A stretch of 58,081 nt of DNA from SVTX01 sp045538195. Its GTDB lineage: Bacteria; Bacillota; Clostridia; Oscillospirales; CAG-272. Shown here one piece after another: positions 50,751-58,081 of the stretch. Numbering within the stretch: the first letter of the stretch is position 1; each line of letters opens with the position of its first letter. The DNA lies in contig JAZSRA010000034.1 of assembly GCA_045538195.1 (NCBI GenBank), positions 1 to 58,081 on the forward strand, in the 5' to 3' direction. The notes under the pieces were generated by a model. It was not told the DNA's origin, did not search any database, and worked only from the letters and a program-made list of their open reading frames with translations. The translations under genes were made by a program, and so were the position numbers.

Positions 50751-51908
50751 ATGTCTGATTTTAATACTAACAAACGGAAAAACGTGGGTATATATATCCA
50801 CGTTCCGTTTTGTCTTTCAAAATGTCACTACTGTGACTTCTGTTCGATACAGAAGGCAAACGACGAGAAAAAAGAGATATACGTCATGCGCATTTGCGAG
50901 GAGATAGCGTTTTTTGCCGAAAAAATAAGCGAGAGTGGAGAGCTACCCGTAGCCGATACCGTCTATTTCGGCGGCGGCACGCCTACGCTTTTGACCGCAG
51001 AGCAGATCGGACGAATTTTAGGCGTTATCAATGAAAGATTAGGCATTGATAAAGACGCGGAGATCACCGCCGAGACAAATCCCAAGTCGGCAGACAGAAA
51101 AAAACTTGCGGAGATACGCAAAGTGGGCGTAAATCGCCTCAGTATCGGTATGCAGAGCGTCCACGACGGAGAGCTGCGCGCGCTTGGACGTATCCATAGC
51201 TTTGATGATTTTAAGGTTACCTTTTCGGAGGCGAGAGAGGCGGGATTTGACAATATTTCCGTCGATCTTATGTATGGGATCCCTTTGCAGACAAGGGAAA
51301 GCTTCTGTCAGTCTGTTGAAACTCTCGCGGAAATCTCTCCCGACCATATCTCCTCCTATTCTCTGGCGGTGGAGGAGGGAACGAACTTCTATCGCCGTCG
51401 CGACAGTCTAGATCTGCCCGACGAGGACAATGTGAGTGATATGTACGCGGATATGGGCGAGATTTTGACTAAACACGGCTATCACAAATACGAGATCAGC
51501 AATTTCGCAAGAGACGGCAGAGAGTCACGGCACAATCTGAAATATTGGCGATGTGAAGACTACCTCGGCTTGGGCGCGGCGGCGCATTCTTATTTTGGCG
51601 GAAAAAGATTTGCTCATTCCCGTGATATCGACGCATATCTTCGCGGCGAGAGCATAATAATAGATGTAGAGGATATCTCTATCCGTGAGTCAATGAATGA
51701 GTACGCGATGCTTGGCATGAGGCTTTCAAAGGGCATCGACTTTGACGCTTTTTTTCAAAGATACGGCAGAGATTTTATGCGTGAGTTTGCAGCTTTCGAG
51801 AAATACGCTCCCGAATTCGTTCAGATAGGAGAGAGATGTTGCCGATTTACAGAAAAAGGAATGTATGTCAGCAACTTTATTTTGTCCGAAGTCCTCGATC
51901 TCTCGTGA
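50751..51908 (+). CDS. hemW: Radical SAM heme chaperone HemW
   Basis: HemN-like radical SAM protein, 385 aa. VGIYIHVPFC holds the cluster motif CxxxCxxC (Cys21, 25, 28) followed by DF, without the fourth Cys seen in HemN, so it belongs to the HemW group. FGGGTPT (about 74-80), RLSIGMQS (about 128-135), SVDLMYGIPLQT (about 165-176), YEISNFAR and the NLKYWRCEDYLGLGAAAHS block agree. HemW inserts heme into respiratory proteins in other species. Translationally coupled to lepA. Confidence 0.93.
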   Translation: MSDFNTNKRKNVGIYIHVPFCLSKCHYCDFCSIQKANDEKKEIYVMRICEEIAFFAEKISESGELPVADTVYFGGGTPTLLTAEQIGRILGVINERLGIDKDAEITAETNPKSADRKKLAEIRKVGVNRLSIGMQSVHDGELRALGRIHSFDDFKVTFSEAREAGFDNISVDLMYGIPLQTRESFCQSVETLAEISPDHISSYSLAVEEGTNFYRRRDSLDLPDEDNVSDMYADMGEILTKHGYHKYEISNFARDGRESRHNLKYWRCEDYLGLGAAAHSYFGGKRFAHSRDIDAYLRGESIIIDVEDISIRESMNEYAMLGMRLSKGIDFDAFFQRYGRDFMREFAAFEKYAPEFVQIGERCCRFTEKGMYVSNFILSEVLDLS

Positions 51909-51977
51909 AGCTTTGGGAAAAAATATTTGAAACTTGCAGAAGTTTAAAAAAAGTGTGTAAAATGCACAAAATAACTA

Positions 51978-52006
51978 TTGACAAGGTAAACTTTTTGTGG
52001 TATAAT
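51978..52006 (+). promoter_or_regulatory. Promoter of the DUF1292 gene
   Basis: TTGACA (51978-51983), 17-bp spacer, TATAAT (52001-52006). Confidence 0.88.
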
Positions 52007-52100
52007 ACAATTGAAAAGAGAAGAACCCAAACTGCTTCCGCCATTTGAGCGAAAGAATTATATAGATTTTGGAGTTCCGAGGAAAGAGAGGTAACGTCCG

Positions 52101-52415
52101 ATGAACGACAATAAAAATCCGGAACCACAGAACGCAGAGGAAAGCAGCATAATCACCCTGACCGATGAAGACGGAAAGGAGATCGATTTCGAGGTCATTG
52201 GTGACGCGGAGATCGACGGAGTTGTTTACTATGCGATGACACCTGCAGGCGCGCAGGAGAATAACGAAGGCATAATCGAATACGTACTGCTCAAGCTGAT
52301 AGAGGACGAAGAAGGCGAAGAAGTGTTCGTCACTGTTGACGATGAAGATGAATTTGATAAGGTCGCCGATTTCTTTGACGATATGTTTGACAGCGAAGAG
52401 GATTATGACGCGTAA
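52101..52415 (+). CDS. DUF1292 family protein, 104 aa
   Basis: Small acidic cytoplasmic protein. ITLTDEDGKEIDFEVIG (about 20-36), GVVYYAMTP and the EEGEEVFVTVDDEDEFDKV stretch are typical of DUF1292 (YrzB-like). Function unknown; in Bacillus such genes lie near ruvX/alaS. GAGAGGTAACG precedes the ATG. The tail is highly acidic. No clear terminator directly follows; the 52.4-52.8 kb repeats lie in its 3' region. Confidence 0.92.
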   Translation: MNDNKNPEPQNAEESSIITLTDEDGKEIDFEVIGDAEIDGVVYYAMTPAGAQENNEGIIEYVLLKLIEDEEGEEVFVTVDDEDEFDKVADFFDDMFDSEEDYDA

Positions 52416-52450
52416 AAAGCTGCTTTCGAAATAAAACAGAAAGTCTACAA

Positions 52451-52770
52451 TTGAATATCTGAAAATTGAATATTTACATTTGAATATTAAAAAGGTTTAA
52501 TTACGCCAATGGAAATTTAAATTTTGTATCAAAATATCGGTAAACTATCAACAGATACGATAAAATAAGGTAAAAGCCAATGGAAATTTAAATTTTTAAA
52601 ATATCTTATAGGTTATAAACAAACGCATTTTTAAAGGTACACGCCAATGAGAAACTAATATCTGTTCGGATGTGAGAGAATAGTGTGAAGAATTTATAAG
52701 AATATAAACCATTACAAATTTTCGGTATAAGCCAATGAGAAATTAAATTTTAAAGAAACGTGATTTAAGC
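52451..52770. repeat. Spaced direct repeats in a non-coding region
   Basis: Three TTGAATAT copies (52451, 52466, 52480) are followed by four copies of AAGGTA-x-GCCAATGRRAAwTTAAATTTT (GCCAATG at 52505, 52576, 52643 and 52731; spacing 71, 67 and 88 bp). The segments between copies differ. No ORF. Confidence 0.75.
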
Positions 52771-52794
52771 TTGAATATTCGTTAAGAACCCTAT

Positions 52795-52845
52795 ATACCT
52801 ATGGGCATTAAGTGCGAAAAAATTTTTGAATGCCCATAGGTATTG
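52795..52845. terminator. Long hairpin before the RNA-like region
   Basis: ACCTATGGGCATT / AATGCCCATAGGT 13-bp stem with a 19-nt A/T-rich loop, then TTGATTTT. Could end a plus-strand transcript. Confidence 0.7.
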
Positions 52846-52870
52846 ATTTTAGAAAATTATTTTAGAAATT

Positions 52871-53236
52871 TATCCTGCTTAGTGCGTGATATCCGCTTGA
52901 TTGAGACCTACAATTGATTAAAGGAGCTTGACCGCGCGATGGTTTGCAGACCTCCTCCTGTCTATTTCGGTTGACTTGTCCCGATAGACCTGTGAGACGT
53001 TGGGAGCAGTAAAGTCGAGCAAGAGAGCGCCGCCCTGGAAGAACAGGGTTCCATTTCTTCGGATACACGGCTCGGTGGGGCTACTTACGGCCTAAAAATA
53101 TTCCGCATACATCGTTGCTCCTCGAAAGCGACTCGACTTACATAAGTAAGCCTTCGTCTTGCTTTCTCCGGTGCGCCTTGTTTGCGAAAAATTTTAAGAC
53201 CGTGTGTTTTTTCGCACGGCTCGGTGGGGCTACTTA
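52871..53236 (+). ncRNA. Probable structured non-coding RNA, family not assigned
   Basis: The only ORF here (68 aa, minus strand) lacks a ribosome binding site. The plus strand has GTCTATTTCGG / CCCGATAGAC and CCCTGgaagaaCAGGG hairpins, and a 22-base segment ending GTGGGGCTACTTA occurs twice (53066-53087 and 53215-53236). A terminator follows at 53241. It may be one RNA of about 370 nt or two related units. I considered 6S RNA; no diagnostic motif for RNase P, tmRNA or SRP RNA was found. Strand is inferred from the downstream terminator. Confidence 0.4.
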
Positions 53237-53240
53237 TAGT

Positions 53241-53279
53241 AAAAAACGAGACGCTTTGTGAGTGTCTCGTTTTTTGCTA
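53241..53279. terminator. Bidirectional terminator
   Basis: AAAAAACGAGACGCTTTG / ... GTGTCTCGTTTTTT stem with T-run both ways; ends the RNA-like region and the ABC transporter gene. Confidence 0.88.
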
Positions 53280-53293
53280 TAAGTAATGTCAAA

Positions 53294-55063
53294 TTACAAA
53301 TTCGAATAAAGCTTATAAAGCTCGCTATATATTCCGCCTTTTTCGATAAGATCGGCGTGGGTTCCCGATTCCTCGATACCGTTTTCAGTGAGGACAAGAA
53401 TACGGTCGGCGTTTCTGATAGTGGTCAGACGGTGGGCGATCGTAAACGTTGTGCGTCCCTTAGCAAGCTTTTCGAGGGATTCCTGAACCAGCTTTTCGCT
53501 TTCGTTATCGAGAGCGCTGGTCGCTTCATCAAGAATAAGTATGGGAGGATTCTTTAAGAAAAGACGCGCTATAGAGATCCTCTGTTTCTGTCCTCCCGAG
53601 AGCTTGACTCCGCGCTCGCCAACGTATGTTTCGTAGCCGTCGGGGAGAGCGGATATAAAATCGTGCGCTCCCGCGAGCCGTGCCGCCTCGATTATCTCCT
53701 CGTCGGTGGCGTCGGTCTTTCCGTAGGCAATATTCTCGCGGACACTGCCCGAGAAAAGGTAGACATCCTGCTGGACCACACCGATATTGTCGCGTAGAGA
53801 ATTGAGGGTTACGTCTTTGATATCCTTGCCATCGATGAGTATTCTGCCCGAATTTGCCTCGTAAAATCTCGGAATAAGAGAGCAAAGGGTAGTCTTTCCT
53901 CCGCCGGAGGGACCGACGAGAGCAATGCTTTCTCCCGCCTTGACTTTAAGATCAAGGTGAGTGAGAACGTTGGACTTTTCACTCTCGTATCGGAAGGAAA
54001 CGTCTTTAAATTCAACGTCTCCTCTGACGCACTCAAGCTTGATGGCATCCTTTGCATCGGCAATGTCGGGTTCGGTGTCCATTATCTCCTGAAAACGCTC
54101 GATACCGCTCATGCCCTGCTGGAACTGTTCGGCAAATTCAACTATACGGCGAATCGACGTAAGAAGTGTAGTTACAAACATAAGATACGCTACGTAGTCA
54201 GCGGGTGTTATGCTTGCGGGGTTGGAGTCGGGGAGCATCATAAAGAGAGCGCCCACTACCACGACAACTATATACATTATGCCGTCAAAAAGCCTTGTGG
54301 ATGAAGTGAATCCACCCATAATATGGTATCTCTCGGATTTGAGCTTCAAAAATTTTCTGTTGCCCTTGTCGAACTTTTCCTGTTCAAGACCCTCGCGCGC
54401 AAAGGATTTCACCACGCGGATACCAAGCAGGCTGTCCTCGATCTGAGAGTTCAGCTCGCCGATGTGCTTTCTTGACTCCGTAAAGTTTTTCTTCATTTTG
54501 AATCTGAAAAAGATCAACACTCCGATCATAACGGGGATCACCGAGAAAACTATAAGCGTCAGAGGAACGCTCATAGTGCAGAGAAGTATAAAGGAGCAGA
54601 CTATCTTGATGCCGGCTATGAAAAACTCCTCGGGACAGTGATGAGCGAACTCGGTCACGTCGAAAAGGTCGTTGGTGATACGAGACATCAACGTTCCTAT
54701 CTTGGTGTTGTCGTAATAGGAAAAGGACAGCTTTTGCAGATGCGCGAAAAGATCGTGACGCATATCGGTCTCGATCCGCGTTCCCATTATGTGTCCTACG
54801 GTGGTCATATAGTAGTTTGCGGCGGTGTCTATTATTCTGAGAACGATATAGAGTATTCCACATTTTAAGATAAGATCAGGGGTCAGACTTGCGATGTCCT
54901 CGGTTGCGGCGCCGGTTATCTCTCGTACGATCATAGGAAGAACCAGCTCGCAAACTGTGGTAAGTGCCGCGCAAAAAAGATCGCTTATCATTACGGGCAT
55001 GTGCCGCTTGTAATAGGGCAAAAATTTAAACAAAAGCCCCTTTTGCTTTTTCTTTTCTTTCAT
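53294..55063 (-). CDS. ABC transporter, fused permease and ATPase, 589 aa
   Basis: Half-transporter of the exporter (MsbA/LmrA-like) type. Membrane domain with six helices (about 20-310), then an ATPase: Walker A GPSGGGKTT (about 374-382), Q-loop QQDVYLFSG, signature LSGGQKQR (about 480-487), Walker B ILILDEATSALD (about 502-513) and the switch His in IAHRLTT. Start at 55063 after GGAGAG. Single gene, so it would act as a homodimer. Substrate not known; multidrug or lipid export is typical. Confidence 0.93.
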   Translation of the reverse strand: MKEKKKQKGLLFKFLPYYKRHMPVMISDLFCAALTTVCELVLPMIVREITGAATEDIASLTPDLILKCGILYIVLRIIDTAANYYMTTVGHIMGTRIETDMRHDLFAHLQKLSFSYYDNTKIGTLMSRITNDLFDVTEFAHHCPEEFFIAGIKIVCSFILLCTMSVPLTLIVFSVIPVMIGVLIFFRFKMKKNFTESRKHIGELNSQIEDSLLGIRVVKSFAREGLEQEKFDKGNRKFLKLKSERYHIMGGFTSSTRLFDGIMYIVVVVVGALFMMLPDSNPASITPADYVAYLMFVTTLLTSIRRIVEFAEQFQQGMSGIERFQEIMDTEPDIADAKDAIKLECVRGDVEFKDVSFRYESEKSNVLTHLDLKVKAGESIALVGPSGGGKTTLCSLIPRFYEANSGRILIDGKDIKDVTLNSLRDNIGVVQQDVYLFSGSVRENIAYGKTDATDEEIIEAARLAGAHDFISALPDGYETYVGERGVKLSGGQKQRISIARLFLKNPPILILDEATSALDNESEKLVQESLEKLAKGRTTFTIAHRLTTIRNADRILVLTENGIEESGTHADLIEKGGIYSELYKLYSNL

Positions 55064-55211
55064 TTTTCTCTCCAAATCAATAATTACTGAAATTTTACCA
55101 CATTTTTTGTCTTCCGTCAAGACTTGACGGGATTTTTTTTTGCCTTTTTGTTCTCGTCAAGCTCCCCAAAACATACATTTTATTAAATATACGGTTAGGG
55201 AGAGAGTAGGC

Positions 55212-56192
55212 GTGTGGGAGAGAGTGGGAGCTATCGTTTTATCGATGATTTTGTTCGTCAGCATAATAAGGGTGAGAGCGAGTGCGGAGGACGTTACCGA
55301 AAAGCGCGTGACCGATGTAATACGGAATGGCTTTTATCGCTTTTCCGAATCTATTGACGTAAGCGAGTTCGGGGTCAAGCCTGAGGAGCTGACGGGAATA
55401 TTGGCGTCAATAATCAAGGATGACCCCTACCTGTTTTTCGTTAACGGTCAGATGTCATATTCATATAAACCGGGCGGTAGCGTGCTTTCACTGAAACCAA
55501 CCTATCTCTTTGTGGGAGAGGAGGCGTTTGAAGCCTGGGAGAGCTGTCGGACGCAGGTGCGCGAGATAGCGACCGAGGCTAAAAAATACGTGTCTCCATA
55601 TAAAAAGGCGCTTTATTTGCACGACAGAATATGTCTATCCTTTGAATATGACGAGACTCTTGAAAGCGATTCGGTGTATAGCTTTTTTCAGACGGGCAAG
55701 GGAACCTGCCAGGCATACGCACACCTCTATATGGCGGTTCTGAGGGAATGCGGAATAGAATCGCACTTCGTGGCAAGTGACACCATCGAGCATATCTGGA
55801 ATTACGTTAGAATAGACGGCGAGTGGTATCACGCGGACCTCACTTGGGACGACTCGGCAGTCACGGTGTCGGGTGTCAGCCGACGGCATTTTTTGTGTTC
55901 CGACAAGGTTGCCGCTGAACGGGGGCATCGGGACTGGTATTCCTCGGTAAGCGTCAGTTGCCTTTCGGAGCGGTTCGCCGAGAGCGATTTTGATGGAGAG
56001 CTTAATGCCGATACGTCACCTTGGGACGTTGACGGTGACGGGAGTCTATCCCTTGCGGACGTTTTGATGTTAAGACGGTACTTGGAAAGCGGTGACGTCC
56101 CGATCTCCCGCGGCGGCGACCTTGACGGCGACGGCGATATAACCCACGGCGACGTGGCGCTCTTGCGAAAAAAACTTTTGGGCGAAGATTGA
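55212..56192 (+). CDS. Secreted transglutaminase-like protein with dockerin domain, 326 aa
   Basis: GTG start with AGGGAGAG seven bases upstream; the first 24 residues form a signal peptide (VGAIVLSMILFVSI, cleavage after RVRASA). Transglutaminase/protease core about 90-250: Cys in GKGTCQAYA, His in EHIWNYV and Asp in DLTWDD give the triad. The C-terminus (about 265-326) is a type I dockerin: two Ca-binding repeats DVDGDGSLSLADVLMLRRYL and DLDGDGDITHGDVALLRKKL. It would be bound to cohesin-bearing scaffolds outside the cell. No cohesin gene is in the window. Confidence 0.9.
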   Translation: MWERVGAIVLSMILFVSIIRVRASAEDVTEKRVTDVIRNGFYRFSESIDVSEFGVKPEELTGILASIIKDDPYLFFVNGQMSYSYKPGGSVLSLKPTYLFVGEEAFEAWESCRTQVREIATEAKKYVSPYKKALYLHDRICLSFEYDETLESDSVYSFFQTGKGTCQAYAHLYMAVLRECGIESHFVASDTIEHIWNYVRIDGEWYHADLTWDDSAVTVSGVSRRHFLCSDKVAAERGHRDWYSSVSVSCLSERFAESDFDGELNADTSPWDVDGDGSLSLADVLMLRRYLESGDVPISRGGDLDGDGDITHGDVALLRKKLLGED

Positions 56193-56217
56193 CATTTGAG
56201 AAAAAATCATATATACT
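56189..56217 (+). promoter_or_regulatory. nth promoter
   Basis: TTGACA (56189-56194), 17-bp spacer, TATACT (56212-56217); overlaps the stop of the dockerin gene. Confidence 0.8.
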
Positions 56218-56252
56218 TATTATGTAAAGTCAAAGCAAAGGAATTATAAATA

Positions 56253-56894
56253 ATGACCGATAATAAAAAAAGAGCCGCCGCGGCGGTTGAAATATTAAAA
56301 ACGATATACCCCGAAGCCACCTGCGCTCTGGAATGGGGCGGGGAGGACGGCTGGCGGTTGCTGGTTATGGGCAGACTGTCGGCTCAATGCACCGATGCCA
56401 GAGTGAATATCGTCTGCCGTGAGCTTTTTTCGGAGTTTCCCACACTTCAAAGTCTTGCCGATGCACCGATCGAGGAGATCGAGCGCATAGTCCATCCCTG
56501 CGGTCTCTACCGTATGAAAGCAAAGGATATAAAGAACTCTTGCCGTATGCTGCTGGACAATTTCAACGGCGTCATACCTGATAATATGGAGGATATTCTG
56601 AAACTACCCGGCGTTGGAAGAAAGATTGCTAATCTTCTCCTTGGCGACATCTACAAAAAGCCCGCCGTGGTAGCGGATACTCACTGTATCCGTATTTGCG
56701 GCAGACTTGGGTTTTATTCCGAGGAGTTGAAGGATCCCATCAAGGTCGAGCGGATAATGTCAGAATATCTTGAACCCGCCGAGCAGAGTGATTTTTGCCA
56801 CCGTATCGTGCAATTTGGACGTGATACGTGTATTGCGAGGTCTCCTAGATGTGCGGAGTGTCCTCTTGCAAAAATCTGTGAAGGAAAAAAATAA
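56253..56894 (+). CDS. nth: Endonuclease III
   Basis: DNA glycosylase/AP lyase for oxidised pyrimidines. 213 aa, normal size. LSAQCTDARVN (about 42-52), helix-hairpin-helix LPGVGRKIAN (about 114-123) with the catalytic Lys, VVADTHCIR (about 134-142) with the catalytic Asp, and a 4Fe-4S site C-x6-C-x2-C-x5-C at the C-terminus (CIARSPRCAECPLAKIC). AAGGA precedes the ATG. Own promoter; convergent with the DUF421 gene with only two bases between stops. Confidence 0.96.
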   Translation: MTDNKKRAAAAVEILKTIYPEATCALEWGGEDGWRLLVMGRLSAQCTDARVNIVCRELFSEFPTLQSLADAPIEEIERIVHPCGLYRMKAKDIKNSCRMLLDNFNGVIPDNMEDILKLPGVGRKIANLLLGDIYKKPAVVADTHCIRICGRLGFYSEELKDPIKVERIMSEYLEPAEQSDFCHRIVQFGRDTCIARSPRCAECPLAKICEGKK

Positions 56895-56896
56895 TA

Positions 56897-57586
56897 TTAT
56901 AAACGGGAGATGGCTTCGCCATCTTCCTTTATTATATATAGCTTGCCTGCATCGTTGCTTGTCATACATAGAACATCGCGGATGGATAGAGAGTGTTCCT
57001 TTAGCACCGATAGCAACCACTTTTCATCCTTATTTAATATATTAAGACCGTGGGTGTTGATAACGCCGTCCGAGATCAGAATGTGCATAGCGCCGCTGTT
57101 GTCGTCGGGAATGTTCAAGTCTCGGCGGTCAGGCTGACGGTATAAGCTTTTGGGAATGATACTCATTTTTCCGTTTTCTTCGAGTATTGCGTAGTCTACC
57201 TCTTCAAGATCGTATATTCCGTTTTGTCTTATCTGGCTGATAAGATCTTCAACGGATATTCTAACCTTGCGCATCACCTTTCTGTCCACTTTTCCTCGAT
57301 ATATAAGAATAGCAGGCTTGGAGGCAAGCAGCTTTTTGATTTTTGGAAATTTTAAGATGAGCGAGGATGAGAATATTTCGAGAAAAACCAGAGTGACGAT
57401 CGGAACAGTTGCATCCCAAATGGATTTTTCGGGATTGGTGATCGGCAGAGAAGCGATCTCTGACAGAAGGATAGTGATAACAAATTCCCCAACGTCAAGC
57501 TCACCAAGCTGACGTTTTCCCATAAGACGCATAATTATCATAAGTATAGTATAGATTATAACCGTTCTTATAATAATTGATATCAT
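56897..57586 (-). CDS. DUF421 / YetF-like membrane protein, 229 aa
   Basis: N-terminal three-helix membrane part (about 1-80) with MRLMGKRQLGELDVGEFVIT, the DUF421 signature, and a cytoplasmic domain (about 85-229) with LIYRGKVDRKVMRK, ISVEDLISQIRQ and YAILEENGKMSIIPK. YetF/YdfR-type proteins occur near spore germination genes and form tetrameric membrane assemblies; exact role unknown. GGGAGC precedes the ATG at 57586. The C-terminal codons overlap a GAGATGGcttcgCCATCTT hairpin that may terminate nth. Confidence 0.9.
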   Translation of the reverse strand: MISIIIRTVIIYTILMIIMRLMGKRQLGELDVGEFVITILLSEIASLPITNPEKSIWDATVPIVTLVFLEIFSSSLILKFPKIKKLLASKPAILIYRGKVDRKVMRKVRISVEDLISQIRQNGIYDLEEVDYAILEENGKMSIIPKSLYRQPDRRDLNIPDDNSGAMHILISDGVINTHGLNILNKDEKWLLSVLKEHSLSIRDVLCMTSNDAGKLYIIKEDGEAISRL

Positions 57587-57762
57587 AATAAGCTCCCAAG
57601 TGTTTTTAGAGTATTTTGACGCAAAATAAGCGTTTTTATTCGTTTTTTGGCTACCATATCCAAGGTTAAGCAACCTAAACTGTAAAAAATGCACAAAAAG
57701 CGCGGATATGGATTGTCCAAATTAAAAAAATGACCAAAAGTGATAAAAATGAAAAAAAGTGC

Positions 57763-57791
57763 TTGACAAAGTGAGGAGAAAGTGGTAGAAT
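57763..57791 (+). promoter_or_regulatory. rRNA operon promoter P1
   Basis: TTGACA (57763-57768), 17-bp spacer, TAGAAT (57786-57791). Confidence 0.85.
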
Positions 57792-57883
57792 AATAAAGCT
57801 GTCGCGAAGACAGTGCGTCGAAAGACGGAAGTCGCAGTCAAAAGTTGTTGAAAAAAATTTTTGGAAAATTTCAAAAAAGCTAT

Positions 57884-57912
57884 TGACAAAGTGGTTTGAC
57901 TGTGATATAATA
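57884..57912 (+). promoter_or_regulatory. rRNA operon promoter P2
   Basis: TTGACA (57884-57889), 17-bp spacer, TATAAT (57907-57912). Confidence 0.9.
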
Positions 57913-58081
57913 GACAAGCTCTCCGCAAAACGGCGAGCGCAATTGAACCTTGACAATTGAACAACAAAAGATAGAAGTACAAAGCAAAAAAGCAAGTGCG
58001 AAATACAGATCTGTCAAAAGAAAAGAGTAACACAACTCTAAAAAGTAAAAGAAGCTAGAGAAAATAGCTCAAACAGAATCT
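57913..58081 (+). other. rRNA operon leader (16S gene expected beyond the window)
   Basis: Unfolding A-rich leader with a GCTCTCCG/CGGCGAGC hairpin and AACCTTGACAATTGAACAAC, the kind of sequence found before 16S genes in Clostridia. The 16S itself is not in the window, so this reading rests on promoter layout and the leader. Confidence 0.7.

Noticed and set aside
52441..52775. CRISPR array
   Set aside because: Repeats are degenerate, spacers are 40-60 bp and irregular, only four units exist, and there are no cas genes.
52862..53068. 68-aa minus-strand open frame
   Set aside because: No ribosome binding site; it coincides with GC-rich stems of the RNA-like region.
52871..53236. RNase P RNA, tmRNA or SRP RNA
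   Set aside because: I looked for GAGGAAAGTCC, the tmRNA GGTTTCGAC start and tag, and the SRP GGAAGGAAGCAGC core on both strands and found none.

Overview
The window looks like a chromosomal segment of an anaerobic, spore-forming Clostridia-type Firmicute, probably in or near the Oscillospiraceae/Ruminococcaceae; I cannot go lower. The grounds are: three sporulation genes (spoIIP, spoIVB, a lone spoVAC), T-box leaders in front of pheST and leuS, a lysine riboswitch, strong AGGAGG-type ribosome binding sites with some TTG/GTG starts, near-perfect TTGACA-17-TATAAT promoters, and family choices such as a KMGKR-type LeuRS, AbrB with a Cys pair tail, a dockerin protein and a YetF-like DUF421 protein. 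No phage, plasmid, transposase or CRISPR genes were seen.

Layout. 0-5 kb: small unrecognised genes in repeat-bounded cassettes, then a minus-strand group with ruvX and an RNHCP protein. 4.3-12.8 kb: a tRNA-ligase block on the minus strand (pheS-pheT under a Phe T-box, then glnS and gltX) plus an MBL hydrolase. 13-15 kb: a peptide-type ABC solute-binding lipoprotein. 15.4-20.7 kb: spoIIP, an S24-type repressor, a Cu/Zn SOD homologue, a DHH phosphoesterase and a PHP protein. 20.7-23.8 kb: leuS under a Leu T-box and rpsU. 23.9-30 kb: accessory stretch with membrane proteins, PAP2 phosphatase, SOS-controlled dinB, uxuA, a tRNA-Ser and several families of structured repeats. 30-37 kb: GH78-type rhamnosidase, an orphan nuclease-like protein, spoIVB, and an NhaC-family transporter under a lysine riboswitch. 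37-42.4 kb: spoVAC, rlmH with a WalJ-like MBL protein, galK, AbrB. 43-52.4 kb: RNase J, a SurA-like secreted chaperone candidate, a zinc-ribbon protein, lepA-hemW, a DUF1292 protein. 52.4-53.3 kb: a large non-coding stretch with spaced repeats and a probable structured RNA. 53.3-57.6 kb: ABC exporter, secreted transglutaminase-dockerin protein, nth, DUF421. 57.7-58.1 kb: tandem promoters and leader of an rRNA operon whose 16S gene should start just beyond the window.

Most protein genes are housekeeping. The novelty lies between genes: (i) two 187-bp repeats whose central hairpin arms differ but stay complementary; (ii) two arrays of small hairpins joined by AGTGATATT on one side and its reverse complement on the other; (iii) a shared flank/terminator framework around unrelated small ORFs; (iv) two copies of a 221-224-bp multi-stem element; (v) the 0.9-kb non-coding region at 52.4-53.3 kb. 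All assignments come from reading the sequence and remembered family features; no search or folding program was run.
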